NCBI RefSeq assembly: GCF_023898865.1
Contig: NZ_JAGSOV010000046.1
Coordinates: forward strand, 62,001 to 126,000
Source: Pseudonocardia humida
Lineage (GTDB): Bacteria; Actinomycetota; Actinomycetes; Mycobacteriales; Pseudonocardiaceae
Length of the DNA stretch: 64,000 bases
Direction of reading: 5' to 3'
Shown: positions 16,104 to 23,412 of the stretch, one piece after another
How positions within the stretch are numbered: position 1 is the first letter of the stretch
How the letters are laid out: every line of letters starts with the position of its first letter
The notes under the pieces: model-generated
The model's database searches: none
The model's input: only the letters and a program-made list of their open reading frames with translations
What the model was told of the DNA's origin: nothing
Made by a program: the position numbers and the translations under genes

Positions 16104-17279
16104 ATGTCCCGACGACCAATGCTGTCGCGCCGGCCGCTGCGCGTGTTCGCGGTGGCCGCGGCGCTGGCGGTGTCCGTCGCCGCCTGCACCACGACGCCCG
16201 AGGGCGGCGGATCCGACACCTCCGGCGGTGGCGGTGCCGCCGCGGGCGGCAACCAGAAGGTGACCCTGCAGCTGCAGTGGTTCGTCCAGGGCCAGTTCGC
16301 CGGCTACCTGGCCGCCGTCGACCAGGGCTTCTACACCGACCAGGGACTCGACGTCGAGATCAAGGAGGGCGGGGTCGACATCGTCCCGCAGACGGTGCTG
16401 GCCCAGGGCCAGGCCGACTACGCGATCGCCTGGGTGCCCAAGGCGCTGGCCTCGCGCGAGCAGGGCGCCGGGATCACCGACGTCGCGCAGGTCTTCCAGC
16501 GCTCGGGCACCTACCAGGTGTCCTTCGCCGACAGCGGCATCGCCTCCCCGGCCGACCTGCGCGGCAAGAAGGTCGGCAACTGGGGCTTCGGCAACGAGTT
16601 CGAGCTGTTCGCCGGGATGACCGGGGCCGGGATCACCCCCGCCACCGACGTGACGCTCGTGCAGCAGCAGTTCGACATGCAGGCCCTGCTCTCCGGTGAG
16701 ATCGACGCCGCGCAGGCCATGTCCTACAACGAGTACGCCCAGGTGCTCGAGGCCACCAACCCTGACACCGGGCAGCTCTACCAGCCCTCGGACTTCACCG
16801 TGATCGACTGGAACGACGTGGGCACCGCGATGCTGCAGGACGCGATCTGGGCGAACACCGAGCGGCTGTCCGACCCGGCCTACCAGGAGACGACGGTCAA
16901 GTTCATCGCCGCGTCGCTCAAGGGCTGGGCGTACTGCCGCGACAACCTGGAGTCCTGCCGCGACATCGTGGTGAAGGCGGGCTCGACGCTGGGCGCCAGC
17001 CACCAGCTGTGGCAGATCAACGAGGTCAACAAGCTGATCTGGCCGGCCCCCTCCGGCGCCGGCCTGATCGACCAGGCGGCGTGGGACCGCACCGTGCAGG
17101 TGGCCCGCACGGCGGTCAACGCCGACGGGCAGACCGTGCTCACCCAGGACCCGGACCCCGAGGCGTTCAGCAATGAGTACGTCCAGCAGGCCCTCGACCT
17201 GCTCAAGGCCGACGGCGTGGACGTGGTGGGCAGCTCGTACCAGCCCACCGAGGTGACCCTCAACCCCGGCGGCGCCTGA
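16104..17279 (+). CDS. ABC transporter substrate-binding lipoprotein, NMT1/THI5-like
   Basis: A 391-residue solute-binding protein. The signal peptide has lipobox VAAC with Cys near residue 32, then a Gly/Ser linker. The mature start VTLQLQWFVQGQFAGYLAAV is the NMT1/THI5-like signature (LQWxxQ.QFAGYxxA), as in thiamine-precursor (ThiY) and riboflavin (RibY) binders. AAGGAGG lies 6 nt upstream of the ATG at 16104, the strongest ribosome site in the operon. No thiamine or flavin biosynthesis gene is nearby and no TPP riboswitch was recognised upstream, so the ligand is unassigned. The gene is followed directly by a G32/C25 tract. Confidence 0.86.
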   Translation: MSRRPMLSRRPLRVFAVAAALAVSVAACTTTPEGGGSDTSGGGGAAAGGNQKVTLQLQWFVQGQFAGYLAAVDQGFYTDQGLDVEIKEGGVDIVPQTVLAQGQADYAIAWVPKALASREQGAGITDVAQVFQRSGTYQVSFADSGIASPADLRGKKVGNWGFGNEFELFAGMTGAGITPATDVTLVQQQFDMQALLSGEIDAAQAMSYNEYAQVLEATNPDTGQLYQPSDFTVIDWNDVGTAMLQDAIWANTERLSDPAYQETTVKFIAASLKGWAYCRDNLESCRDIVVKAGSTLGASHQLWQINEVNKLIWPAPSGAGLIDQAAWDRTVQVARTAVNADGQTVLTQDPDPEAFSNEYVQQALDLLKADGVDVVGSSYQPTEVTLNPGGA

Positions 17280-17288
17280 TCCGGTCGT

Positions 17289-17346
<58 letters not shown>

Positions 17347-17354
17347 ACCACCCG

Positions 17355-18338
17355 CTACAGCGCGGCGAAGCGGTCGAAGGCGGCGCTCAGGACGGCGCGG
17401 CGCTGCTCGCCGCCCTGGTGGCCGGCGCCCTCCAGCACCACCAGCTCGGCGGCGGGCCAGTTCCGGACCATCTCCCACGCGGTCTCGAGCGGGCCGCCGA
17501 GGTCGAGGCGGCCGTGCACCAGCACGGCCGGGATGTCGGCCATCCGGGCGGCGTCCCGGATCAGCGCGCCCTCCTCCAGCCAGGCGCCGTTGGCGAAGTA
17601 GTGCGCGCAGATCCGGACCATCGCCGCGAGGTCGCGGCCGGGCTTGTCGCTGAAGGGGTTGGCGTCGCCGCCGGGCTCCCCGCCCATGACGGCGTCCTCC
17701 CAGGCCGCCCACTCCCGGGTGGCGTGCTCCCGCACGGCCGGGTCGGGGTCGTCGAGCATCCGGACGTACTCGGCCAGCAGTGCGCCGGCGCCCTCGGCCG
17801 CCGTCACCCGGGCCCGCTCGGACTCCGGGACCCCGTCGCGGAACCGCTCCCACTCCCGGGGGAAGAACCGGCCGACCCCGCGGTAGAGCCAGTCGACCTC
17901 GCTGCGCCGGGTGGTGGTGATCGCCGACAGCACGATCGCCGAGACCCGCTCGGGGTGCCGCTCGGCGTAGGCGAACGCCAGCGTCGAGCCCCACGAGCCG
18001 CCGGTCAGCAGCCACCGGTCGATGCCGAGGTGCGCGCGCAGCAGCTCCAGGTCGGCGAGCAGGTGCTCGGTGGTGTTGACGCTCATGTCCGTGTCGACGT
18101 CGGCGGCGTGCGGGGTGCTGCGCCCGCAGCCGCGCTGGTCCACGAGCACGATCCGGAACCGCTCCGGGTCGGCGGCGCGGCGCATCCGGGGCGAGGTGCC
18201 CTGGCCCGGGCCCCCGTGCAGCAGGACGACGGGCGTGCCCTCGGGGTTGCCGCTGGTCTCCCAGTGCACGTGGTTGCCGTCGCCGACGTCGAGCAGGCCG
18301 CTGTCGTGGGGCTCCGGGTCGGGCCGCGGGTCGGTCAT
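17355..18338 (-). CDS. pip: Prolyl aminopeptidase (alpha/beta hydrolase, S33)
   Basis: A 327-residue proline iminopeptidase removing N-terminal proline from peptides in the cytoplasm. LLHGGPGQG is the oxyanion motif, DQRGCGRS is family-specific, the nucleophile elbow is GGSWGSTLA, the acid lies around LVHGRLDLGGP and the histidine is in GAGHQGG. Length and motifs fit the S33 family. The ATG at 18338 overlaps the upstream methyltransferase stop by 4 nt. It is the last gene of a four-gene overlapping stack. The stop is 9 bp from the C-run at 17346. Confidence 0.9.
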   Translation of the reverse strand: MTDPRPDPEPHDSGLLDVGDGNHVHWETSGNPEGTPVVLLHGGPGQGTSPRMRRAADPERFRIVLVDQRGCGRSTPHAADVDTDMSVNTTEHLLADLELLRAHLGIDRWLLTGGSWGSTLAFAYAERHPERVSAIVLSAITTTRRSEVDWLYRGVGRFFPREWERFRDGVPESERARVTAAEGAGALLAEYVRMLDDPDPAVREHATREWAAWEDAVMGGEPGGDANPFSDKPGRDLAAMVRICAHYFANGAWLEEGALIRDAARMADIPAVLVHGRLDLGGPLETAWEMVRNWPAAELVVLEGAGHQGGEQRRAVLSAAFDRFAAL

Positions 18339-18952
18339 CCGCCGATCGTGCCCACCTCGGCCCAGACCGCGTACAGGGGGTCGCCGCGCCCCGTCGGCGT
18401 GCGCAGCGCGGCGGTGGCCGGCCCGAAGCCGCCCGACAGCGCGAAGTACCGGCTCACGATCGCGATGTGCTCGTCGTCGTCGCTGGTCAGCCAGCCGTGG
18501 ATGGCCTTGGTCGGGAAGCAGCGGTCGGAGAAGGTGACCGCGAACCGCCCGCCGGGGCGCAGCACGCGGGCCACCTCCCGGAACACCGCCACCGGCTCCA
18601 CGAGGTAGTCGACCGACGCGCAGCAGACGGCGTCGTCGAAGCAGCCGTCGGGGAGGGGCAGCGCGGGGTCGGCGTTGAGGTCGTGCACCACGTGCCCGGC
18701 CAGCGCCCGGTTGGCCAGCAGCTCGGCACTGTTCATGCCCAGCCCGATCAGCCGGCGCGGGGGGCGCTCGAAGTGCGAGACCCACGACGACATCAGGTCG
18801 AGCACCTCGCCGTCGATGCCGAGCTCGGAGTAGAGCGCGCCGACCGCGGCGATGGCCCGGTCGTCGATGTGGGTGACCATCCGGGTGGCGCCGTAGAAGG
18901 CGGCGTCCGGGCCCGGGTCGGTGCGGGCGAAGAAGCCGGGGGGGAAGTCCAC
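18335..18952 (-). CDS. SAM-dependent methyltransferase-like protein
   Basis: A 205-residue protein whose C-terminal half carries class I methyltransferase features: LIGLGMNSAELLANRAL in place of motif I, VVHDLNADPALPLPDGCFDD as the post-I/motif II stretch, and EVARVLRPGGRFAVTFSDR as motif III. The classical glycine motif is atypical, so SAM binding is not certain. The N-terminus (VDFPPGFFARTDPGPDAAFY) is characteristic of a small actinobacterial/cyanobacterial family. The GTG at 18952 shares its G with the thioesterase stop (TAGTG), and its own stop overlaps pip. Substrate unknown. Confidence 0.72.
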   Translation of the reverse strand: MDFPPGFFARTDPGPDAAFYGATRMVTHIDDRAIAAVGALYSELGIDGEVLDLMSSWVSHFERPPRRLIGLGMNSAELLANRALAGHVVHDLNADPALPLPDGCFDDAVCCASVDYLVEPVAVFREVARVLRPGGRFAVTFSDRCFPTKAIHGWLTSDDDEHIAIVSRYFALSGGFGPATAALRTPTGRGDPLYAVWAEVGTIGG

Positions 18953-19344
18953 TAGCCCGTGATCACCGCTTGGGTCTGGGTGACCAGCGCGACCCGCTTG
19001 CCGCGGTCGTCGCGCAGGTCGGTCTGCACGACGATGGTCGTGCGCCCGACGTGCAGCGGGGTCGACGTGCCGTGCACCCGCCCGGAGCGCACGCCCCGGA
19101 ACAGGTTGGTCTTCGACTCGATCGTCGAGGTGCCCGCGCCCGGCGGCAGGTTCAGGAACGCGCAGATGGCGCCCAGGCTGTCGGCCAGCGTCATCAGCGC
19201 CCCGCCGTGCACCAGCCCGCCCGTGGTGCACAGCTCCGGCCCCCAGTCCAGGTGCCCGACGACCTCCGCCGGGTCGGCCGCGGTCACCGCCATCCCCAGG
19301 GCCTTCGCGTACGGCATCGTGTCGACCAGCTGTTCGGGCGTCAT
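18952..19344 (-). CDS. PaaI-family hotdog-fold thioesterase
   Basis: A 130-residue acyl-CoA thioesterase-like protein. The hotdog signature GGLVHGGALMTLADSLGA near residues 42-59 supplies the catalytic Asp/His region, followed by STIESKTNLFRGVRSG and a VHVGRTTIVVQTDLRDDRG-like stretch. Such enzymes hydrolyse aryl- or acyl-CoA. ATG at 19344 overlaps the DUF309 gene stop by 4 nt. A paralogue is encoded at 29188-29607. Confidence 0.88.
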   Translation of the reverse strand: MTPEQLVDTMPYAKALGMAVTAADPAEVVGHLDWGPELCTTGGLVHGGALMTLADSLGAICAFLNLPPGAGTSTIESKTNLFRGVRSGRVHGTSTPLHVGRTTIVVQTDLRDDRGKRVALVTQTQAVITG

Positions 19345-19838
19345 CGGGAGGACTCCTCGTCGCGGCGCAGTCGGGGGCGCAGGTCGTCGGCCGGGACGGC
19401 GCCGGTCCCGTGCCGCTCGACCTGCCGGGCCAGCGCTTCGGCCCGGTCGGCCAATCCCACCAGGTCGAGTCCCGCCGGCGGTACTCCGACCCACCGGCGC
19501 AGCCCGTCGGCGGCCCGCTTCAGCAGCGCCGTCGCGCCCCGGGCGTTGCCCCGCTGCACGTGGGTGAGCCCCACGGCGACCTGGGCCATCGCCCGCCACA
19601 GCCCCCGCTCGGACTCCGGCGCGGCCTTCCACGCCGCCTCCAGCACGTCGTGGGCGGGGAAGGGCAGGCCCTCGTCGATCAGCCGCTGGGCCTCGGTGAC
19701 GGCCTCGTCCGGGGCGAGGACGAGGTCGTCGGGCACCCGTTCGACACCGGTGGCGCCCCGCGGCAGCGGTCGGCCGGCGGCGTCGCGGGGGCGCAGGTTG
19801 CGGGCCCGGCCCGCGTCGTCCCGGTCGCGTCCGATCAC
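19341..19838 (-). CDS. DUF309 domain-containing protein
   Basis: A 165-residue protein with the DUF309 helical domain from about residue 45: EAQRLIDEGLPFPAHDVLEAAWKAAP, then WRAMAQVAVGLTHVQRGNARGA, the FxAHEVLE-like motif being diagnostic. Its biochemical function is not known; the family is small, helical and cytoplasmic. GTG start at 19838 (VIGRDRDDAG). First gene of the 19838-17355 stack, coupled to the thioesterase by ATGA. Confidence 0.78.
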   Translation of the reverse strand: MIGRDRDDAGRARNLRPRDAAGRPLPRGATGVERVPDDLVLAPDEAVTEAQRLIDEGLPFPAHDVLEAAWKAAPESERGLWRAMAQVAVGLTHVQRGNARGATALLKRAADGLRRWVGVPPAGLDLVGLADRAEALARQVERHGTGAVPADDLRPRLRRDEESSR

Positions 19839-19927
19839 CCGCCCACCGTGCCACGTCCGCGCCCCGTCGTCCCGACGGCGCGGACCATGCCGCAGCGCCC
19901 GGGCCCGTCGCGCAGACCCGCGCCGGG

Positions 19928-20716
19928 CTAGGAACCCACGCCGAACAGGACGGCGATGAGGACGACCGACTGCGTCAGCGTGTTCGCCCCGCAGTGCACC
20001 CAGAGCGAGATCCGCAGGTCCTTCTTCCGCCAGGTGGCCCAGACCGTCGGCAGGAAGAACCCGAGGCGGGAGAGGAACAGCCACGGCGTCCAGAAGTGGT
20101 ACAGCGAGAAGAGCGCGGTGTTCAGGACGGGCGCCCATCGGCCGAGGTGGGCCAAGCGGGGCAGCAGGAAACCGCGGAAGTAGAGCTCCTCGATCGCGGG
20201 CAGCACGATCCCGCTGAGCACCACGCTCACCGCCAGTGTGATCACGACGGTCGCTCGCGGGTACCCGGCGATGAACCCGCCGGCCCCGCCCGTGCTCTCG
20301 AACGGGATCCACGAGAACAGGTACTTGTAGATCATGTTGTTGAGCGGGCTCAGGACGAACGACACGACGATGACCACGACGATCAGGCCGGCGACGATCC
20401 CGGCCAGCGGGCCGGGCCGGGTCGGCCTGTCGACGTAGTCGAGCACGCCCCGCAGCGACGCCCGGCCGTTGCGGCGGCGGCCCAGGTACAGCAGCAGTCC
20501 GAGCTCCATCGGCACGAGGAGCACGCACATGGCGAGCACGAGGCCGAGCAGCGGTGGCCAGTTCAGCTGGGTCATCAGCGGCGCCCCCACCAGGACGTAG
20601 CCGGCTGTGATGATCGCACCCGGCGCGAGGTGCAGGGCGATCGACAGCGGTAGCGCATGCCGTTTCGCGACCAGCCGGTCGGCGATGCCGCCGGCTCCCG
20701 TGCCCGTCAAGGTCAT
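19928..20716 (-). CDS. CPBP family intramembrane metalloprotease
   Basis: A 262-residue membrane protein with about eight hydrophobic segments. The Rce1/CPBP motifs are present: EELYFRGFLLPRL (EExxxR) near residue 174, LFSLYHFW (FxxxH) and WVHCGANT (HxxxN/B). It is probably a membrane-embedded glutamate/histidine protease or bacteriocin-immunity-type protein. ATG at 20716 overlaps the Clp-N gene by 4 nt, so the three genes 21445-19928 are one operon that pairs a protease with a Clp-like substrate/adaptor domain and an HTH protein. Confidence 0.88.
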   Translation of the reverse strand: MTLTGTGAGGIADRLVAKRHALPLSIALHLAPGAIITAGYVLVGAPLMTQLNWPPLLGLVLAMCVLLVPMELGLLLYLGRRRNGRASLRGVLDYVDRPTRPGPLAGIVAGLIVVVIVVSFVLSPLNNMIYKYLFSWIPFESTGGAGGFIAGYPRATVVITLAVSVVLSGIVLPAIEELYFRGFLLPRLAHLGRWAPVLNTALFSLYHFWTPWLFLSRLGFFLPTVWATWRKKDLRISLWVHCGANTLTQSVVLIAVLFGVGS

Positions 20717-21213
20717 GGCGCTTCCTCGCCGTCCGGGCGCTCGCTCCTCGCGAGACCCTCTCGCACCCGATCCACCAGCGCGGATCGGTCGATCCCGGCC
20801 AGGCTGAGCGCTCGCGCCACGGATCCGACCTCGGCCCGCAGGACCCCGAGCAGCACATGCGCCTGGCGCAGGTCCTTCTTGCGGGCGACGCTCGCGAACC
20901 CCCGCTCGAGCGCGAGCTTGGCTGACGAGCCCAGCCGCGGATGGTCGGGCGATGCGCTCGGCCGCGGCAGCGCGTAGGTCGCAGGCGAGAAGCCGACCGT
21001 GCTCAGGCTGTGCTCGAACTCCCGGTCCAGCGCTGCACGCACGCCCTGGTGGTCGAGCCCCACCGGGCCGAGCACCGCCTGCGTGATCGCTTCGGGCTCC
21101 CCGGCGAGCGCCAGGAGCAGATGCCGCGCCTCGACCGTCGGTGAGCTGTCGTGGCGAGCCTCGTCCTCCGCCGCGGCGAGCACCGCAGCGAGGAGTTCGT
21201 CAACCGCGGACAT
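20713..21213 (-). CDS. Clp N-terminal (Clp R) domain protein without ATPase
   Basis: A 166-residue protein made of two Clp_N-type repeats. The first (VEARHLLLALAGEP, residues 28-41, then AITQAVLGPVGLDHQGVRAAL) and the second (SSAKLALERGF, then LRQAHVLLGVLRAEVGSVAR) match the substrate/adaptor-binding domain of ClpA/ClpB/ClpC. No AAA+ module follows. It may act as an adaptor or decoy for Clp machines, or sense stress. Overlaps the HTH gene by 14 nt and the CPBP gene by 4 nt. Function inferred only from the domain. Confidence 0.8.
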   Translation of the reverse strand: MSAVDELLAAVLAAAEDEARHDSSPTVEARHLLLALAGEPEAITQAVLGPVGLDHQGVRAALDREFEHSLSTVGFSPATYALPRPSASPDHPRLGSSAKLALERGFASVARKKDLRQAHVLLGVLRAEVGSVARALSLAGIDRSALVDRVREGLARSERPDGEEAP

Positions 21214-21445
21214 CGTCGCGCCTCCTCAGCTTGACCCCGGCCGCGATGAGCCGTTTCGCATGTTTCTTGTGCACCGCCTGGCGCGTGATCCCCAGGGCCT
21301 CGGCGACGTCGGGCCAACTCCAGCCCGATCGCATCGCCTGCTCGACGGCTGCGTCCTCCAGCTGGTCGGCCAGCCGGCGCAGTGCCGCCACCGCCGCCAA
21401 GGCGTCCGCGGGATCCCGAACTCCGGTAGCGTCCTGATCGGGCAT
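21200..21445 (-). CDS. Small helix-turn-helix protein
   Basis: An 81-residue protein. Residues 10-33 form an Ala/Leu-rich helix (ALRRLADQLEDAAVEQAMRSG), followed by the HTH SWPDVAEALGITRQAVHKKH and a basic C-terminal tail. These small HTH proteins recurrently neighbour Clp-N-domain genes in actinobacteria and probably autoregulate the operon. ATG 21445 is preferred over ATG 21457: a promoter with TTGACT and TATGGT ends about 7 nt before it, predicting a leaderless mRNA, and the earlier ATG lies inside the -10 box. Confidence 0.75.
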   Translation of the reverse strand: MPDQDATGVRDPADALAAVAALRRLADQLEDAAVEQAMRSGWSWPDVAEALGITRQAVHKKHAKRLIAAGVKLRRRDDVRG

Positions 21446-21449
21446 GTAA

Positions 21450-21492
21450 GCAACCATAGTTGACTAAGTCGCTATCAGTCAACCGCGGTTGC
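21450..21492 (-). promoter_or_regulatory. Promoter with overlapping inverted-repeat operator for the HTH/Clp-N/CPBP operon
   Basis: On the minus strand, TTGACT (plus 21477-21482) and TATGGT (plus 21453-21458) are separated by 18 bp. The promoter is embedded in an inverted repeat whose arms GCAACCATAGTTGACT (21450-21465) and AGTCAACCGCGGTTGC (21477-21492) match at 13 of 16 positions. CAACCGCGGTTG (21480-21491) is itself a perfect palindrome. This is a good candidate for autoregulation by the HTH protein. Confidence 0.6.
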
Positions 21493-21539
21493 TTGCGACG
21501 CACGGTGAGTTCGCGGCTCCGGCCGGATCTGGGGTCGCC

Positions 21540-22074
21540 CACTCCCGCGCCGACAACGCCCCCCGACGTCCGCCTCCCGGATGAACGGCAACCACCGCGG
21601 CGCGACCACCTGGTACCAGTGCTGGCCCGGCGGCAACCACCGCGGCCGCACCGACCGGCTCGTCGGGCACCCGAGGCGGTCCACCTCGACGAGCGCGCCG
21701 TGCTGGACGCGGTCTGCCGCTTCTGCGCCGAGCGGGTGTTCGGTCCCGACCGCGCCGCGCTGCTCGCCGTCGACCTCGCCGGTGGCGACGACCGGGCCGC
21801 GGCCGCCCGCCAGACCGAGCGGGAACGCCTCGAACGCGTAGTGGCGGACCTGGTCCGCCGCCGACGCGGCCTCGTGCGCCAAGCCCAGGGCGGCGACCCG
21901 GACGACCCGTTCACCAAAGCCCCGCGCCACGGCTGCAACGGCCTTGAGAAGGAGAAGCGCACCGCCCTGTCGGCCGTCTGCGATCTCGACACCGCCGACG
22001 CGGCCGACACCGCTCGCCCCGGCCCGGCGGACATCGCCCTGCTCGACGCACTCCACCGGCACACGCAGGGATGA
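21540..22074 (+). pseudogene. Degraded serine recombinase, C-terminal remnant
   Basis: Two reading frames together resemble the C-terminal half of large serine recombinases. The frame at 21581-21673 gives a zinc-ribbon-like YQCWPGGNHRGRTDRLVGHP; the frame from about 21670 gives VHLDERAVLDAVCRF, then RVFGPDRAALLAVDLA, a coiled-coil-like ERERLERVVADLVRRR, and DPDDPFTKAP. It ends prematurely at TGA 22074 after PADIALLDALHRH. The catalytic N-terminal domain is absent and a frameshift is needed near 21670. It lies 32 bp from a tRNA gene, a classic integration target, so it is probably the scar of an integrated element. Confidence 0.75.
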
Positions 22075-22106
22075 ACCCCAGCTCAGCGGTTCGCAGAACC
22101 TGTCTG

Positions 22107-22180
22107 TGCCCCCGGTGGGATTCGAACCCACACTGGACGCTGTTTGAGAGCGCTGTCTCTGCCGGTTGGACTACAGGGGC
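22107..22180 (-). tRNA. tRNA-Leu-like (anticodon CAA), short variable loop
   Basis: On the minus strand a 74-nt cloverleaf folds: acceptor GCCCCTG/CGGGGGC, D arm from GTCC to GAC, anticodon stem GCGCT/AGCGT with loop CTCAAAC (anticodon CAA), five-base variable loop CCAGT, T arm GTGGG-TTCGAAT-CCCAC, discriminator A, no encoded CCA. CAA decodes leucine UUG, but bacterial tRNA-Leu normally has a long class II variable arm, which is missing here. Either a divergent leucine tRNA or a tRNA with altered identity. Confidence 0.85.
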
Positions 22181-22322
22181 CGGTCCGGCGGGCCGGACGA
22201 GCGCAGCGTAGCGGTCCGGTCGTGGACCACGGCGTGCCGGTTCGGGATCACAGCGGGGTGATTCGGGCCCGGCGGTATTCTGAATCCTTCCGGTACGACA
22301 ACCCGGTGTGAGGGAGTGCCCT

Positions 22323-22958
22323 GTGACCCAGCAGGTTTCCGAGAACGCCACGAGCTCGACCGAGGCCGAACCGGTCACCGGGCTGCGTGTGCTCGTCGTC
22401 GAGGACGAGGCGCTCATCCGCCTCGACCTCACCGAGATGCTGTCCGAGGAGGGCTACGTCATCGCCGGCGAGGCGGGCGACGGCGAGCAGGCCGTCGAGC
22501 TCGCCCGCGAGCTGCACCCCGACCTGGTCATCATGGACGTCAAGATGCCCAAGGTGGACGGCATCGCGGCCGCGGCGCTGATCGTCGAGGAGCGGATCGC
22601 CCCGGTCGTCATGCTCACCGCCTTCAGCCAGCGCGACCTCATCGAGCAGGCCCGCGACGCCGGCGCCATGGCCTACCTGGTCAAGCCGTTCGCCCGGCAC
22701 GAGCTGGTGCCGGCCATCGAGCTGGCGGTCTCCCGGTTCGCCGAGAAGCGCGCCCTGGAGGACGAGGTCGCCACGCTGACCGACCGCCTCGAGACGCGCA
22801 AGGTCGTCGACCGGGCGAAGGGCCTGCTGATGACCCGGCAGAAGATGACCGAGCCGGAGGCGTTCCGGTGGATCCAGCGCACCGCGATGGACCGCCGCAC
22901 GACCATGAAGGCCGTCGCGAACGCCGTCGTCGACGGACTCGCCGCCCCGGCGTCCTGA
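22323..22958 (+). CDS. pdtaR: ANTAR-domain response regulator (PdtaR-like)
   Basis: A 211-residue response regulator. The receiver domain has VVEDEALIRLDLTEML, phosphoacceptor D72 in LVIMDVKMP, a T in MLTAFS and K121 in AYLVKPF. The C-terminal ANTAR domain (ALEDEVATLTDRLETRKVVDRAKGLL; then FRWIQRTAMDRRTTMK) binds paired-hairpin RNAs and prevents termination. It resembles mycobacterial PdtaR (Rv1626), phosphorylated by PdtaS. GTG at 22323; another GTG at 22308 is in frame. No kinase gene is adjacent. A structured non-coding stretch follows before the liv operon. Confidence 0.9.
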   Translation: MTQQVSENATSSTEAEPVTGLRVLVVEDEALIRLDLTEMLSEEGYVIAGEAGDGEQAVELARELHPDLVIMDVKMPKVDGIAAAALIVEERIAPVVMLTAFSQRDLIEQARDAGAMAYLVKPFARHELVPAIELAVSRFAEKRALEDEVATLTDRLETRKVVDRAKGLLMTRQKMTEPEAFRWIQRTAMDRRTTMKAVANAVVDGLAAPAS

Positions 22959-22962
22959 TCCG

Positions 22963-22995
22963 CTCGCGACCGCGCCGCACCGGCGCGGTCGCGAG
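22963..22995 (+). terminator. Hairpin after the ANTAR regulator
   Basis: A perfect 15-bp stem CTCGCGACCGCGCCG (22963-22977) with its complement at 22981-22995 and loop CAC starts 4 bp after the stop. No T-tract follows, which is common for high-GC terminators. Confidence 0.7.
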
Positions 22996-23006
22996 CCGAA
23001 CGACGC

Positions 23007-23067
23007 GCAGCCCTCGCGCCGATCTCCCTTCCCCGATCGGGAGCGGATCGGCCCGGGGGCTGCTTTT
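23007..23067 (+). terminator. Second, T-tailed terminator hairpin
   Basis: GCAGCCC at 23007-23013 pairs with GGGCTGC at 23057-23063, with an inner GCCGATC/GGATCGGC pairing, followed by TTTT at 23064-23067. It is a more conventional intrinsic terminator than the first hairpin and backs it up. Confidence 0.6.
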
Positions 23068-23412
23068 CGGGATCCTCCCGGCACTCGCGGGTTACCGAAC
23101 CCGCGGAGTCGCCCGTGAGGTGCCTTGGGGTGCCCCGCACCGTGTCTACCTGCGGGGTTGTGGTAATGGGTCGCACGGAGCCCGGCGCTCCTGCCCCTGC
23201 GCCCCGCGCCTAGCGGTAGCTTCTGAGCGACGAGCGGTCGCCAGTGGGAGAACTCCGGACCCTTCTGGTTGCGAACCGGTAAAGGACAGGGCGCCGGTGG
23301 TGACGGCGTACCGACGAGTCCCTTAACGTCCGCGACGCTCGCGTCGGACCGCACCCATGGACCGCGCGCGACTCAGACACCCTCGCGGTAGCGCGGTACG
23401 GAAGGACACAGC
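23068..23412 (+). other. Non-coding structured leader upstream of the liv operon
   Basis: No convincing gene in 345 bp. Several hairpins are visible: ACTC-GCGGGTT with loop ACCG and complement AACCCGC-G-GAGT (23083-23109), CCCCGCA/TGCGGGG (23133-23157), a GGTT-GCG-AACC mini-hairpin near 23270, and CGACG-CTCG-CGTCG near 23333-23346. The leader ends with GGAAGGA before the livK ATG. This may be a long 5' UTR; I did not recognise a named riboswitch class. Confidence 0.45.

Noticed and set aside
21460..22074. Intact 204-codon gene
   Set aside because: Only the 3' part resembles a protein family (serine recombinase) and the zinc-ribbon segment continues in another frame; best treated as a pseudogene.
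23220..23320. Glycine riboswitch (AAAGGACAG and GGGAGAAC stretches)
   Set aside because: Only isolated consensus pieces occur in the wrong arrangement, with no paired aptamer core; gene downstream is not a glycine gene.
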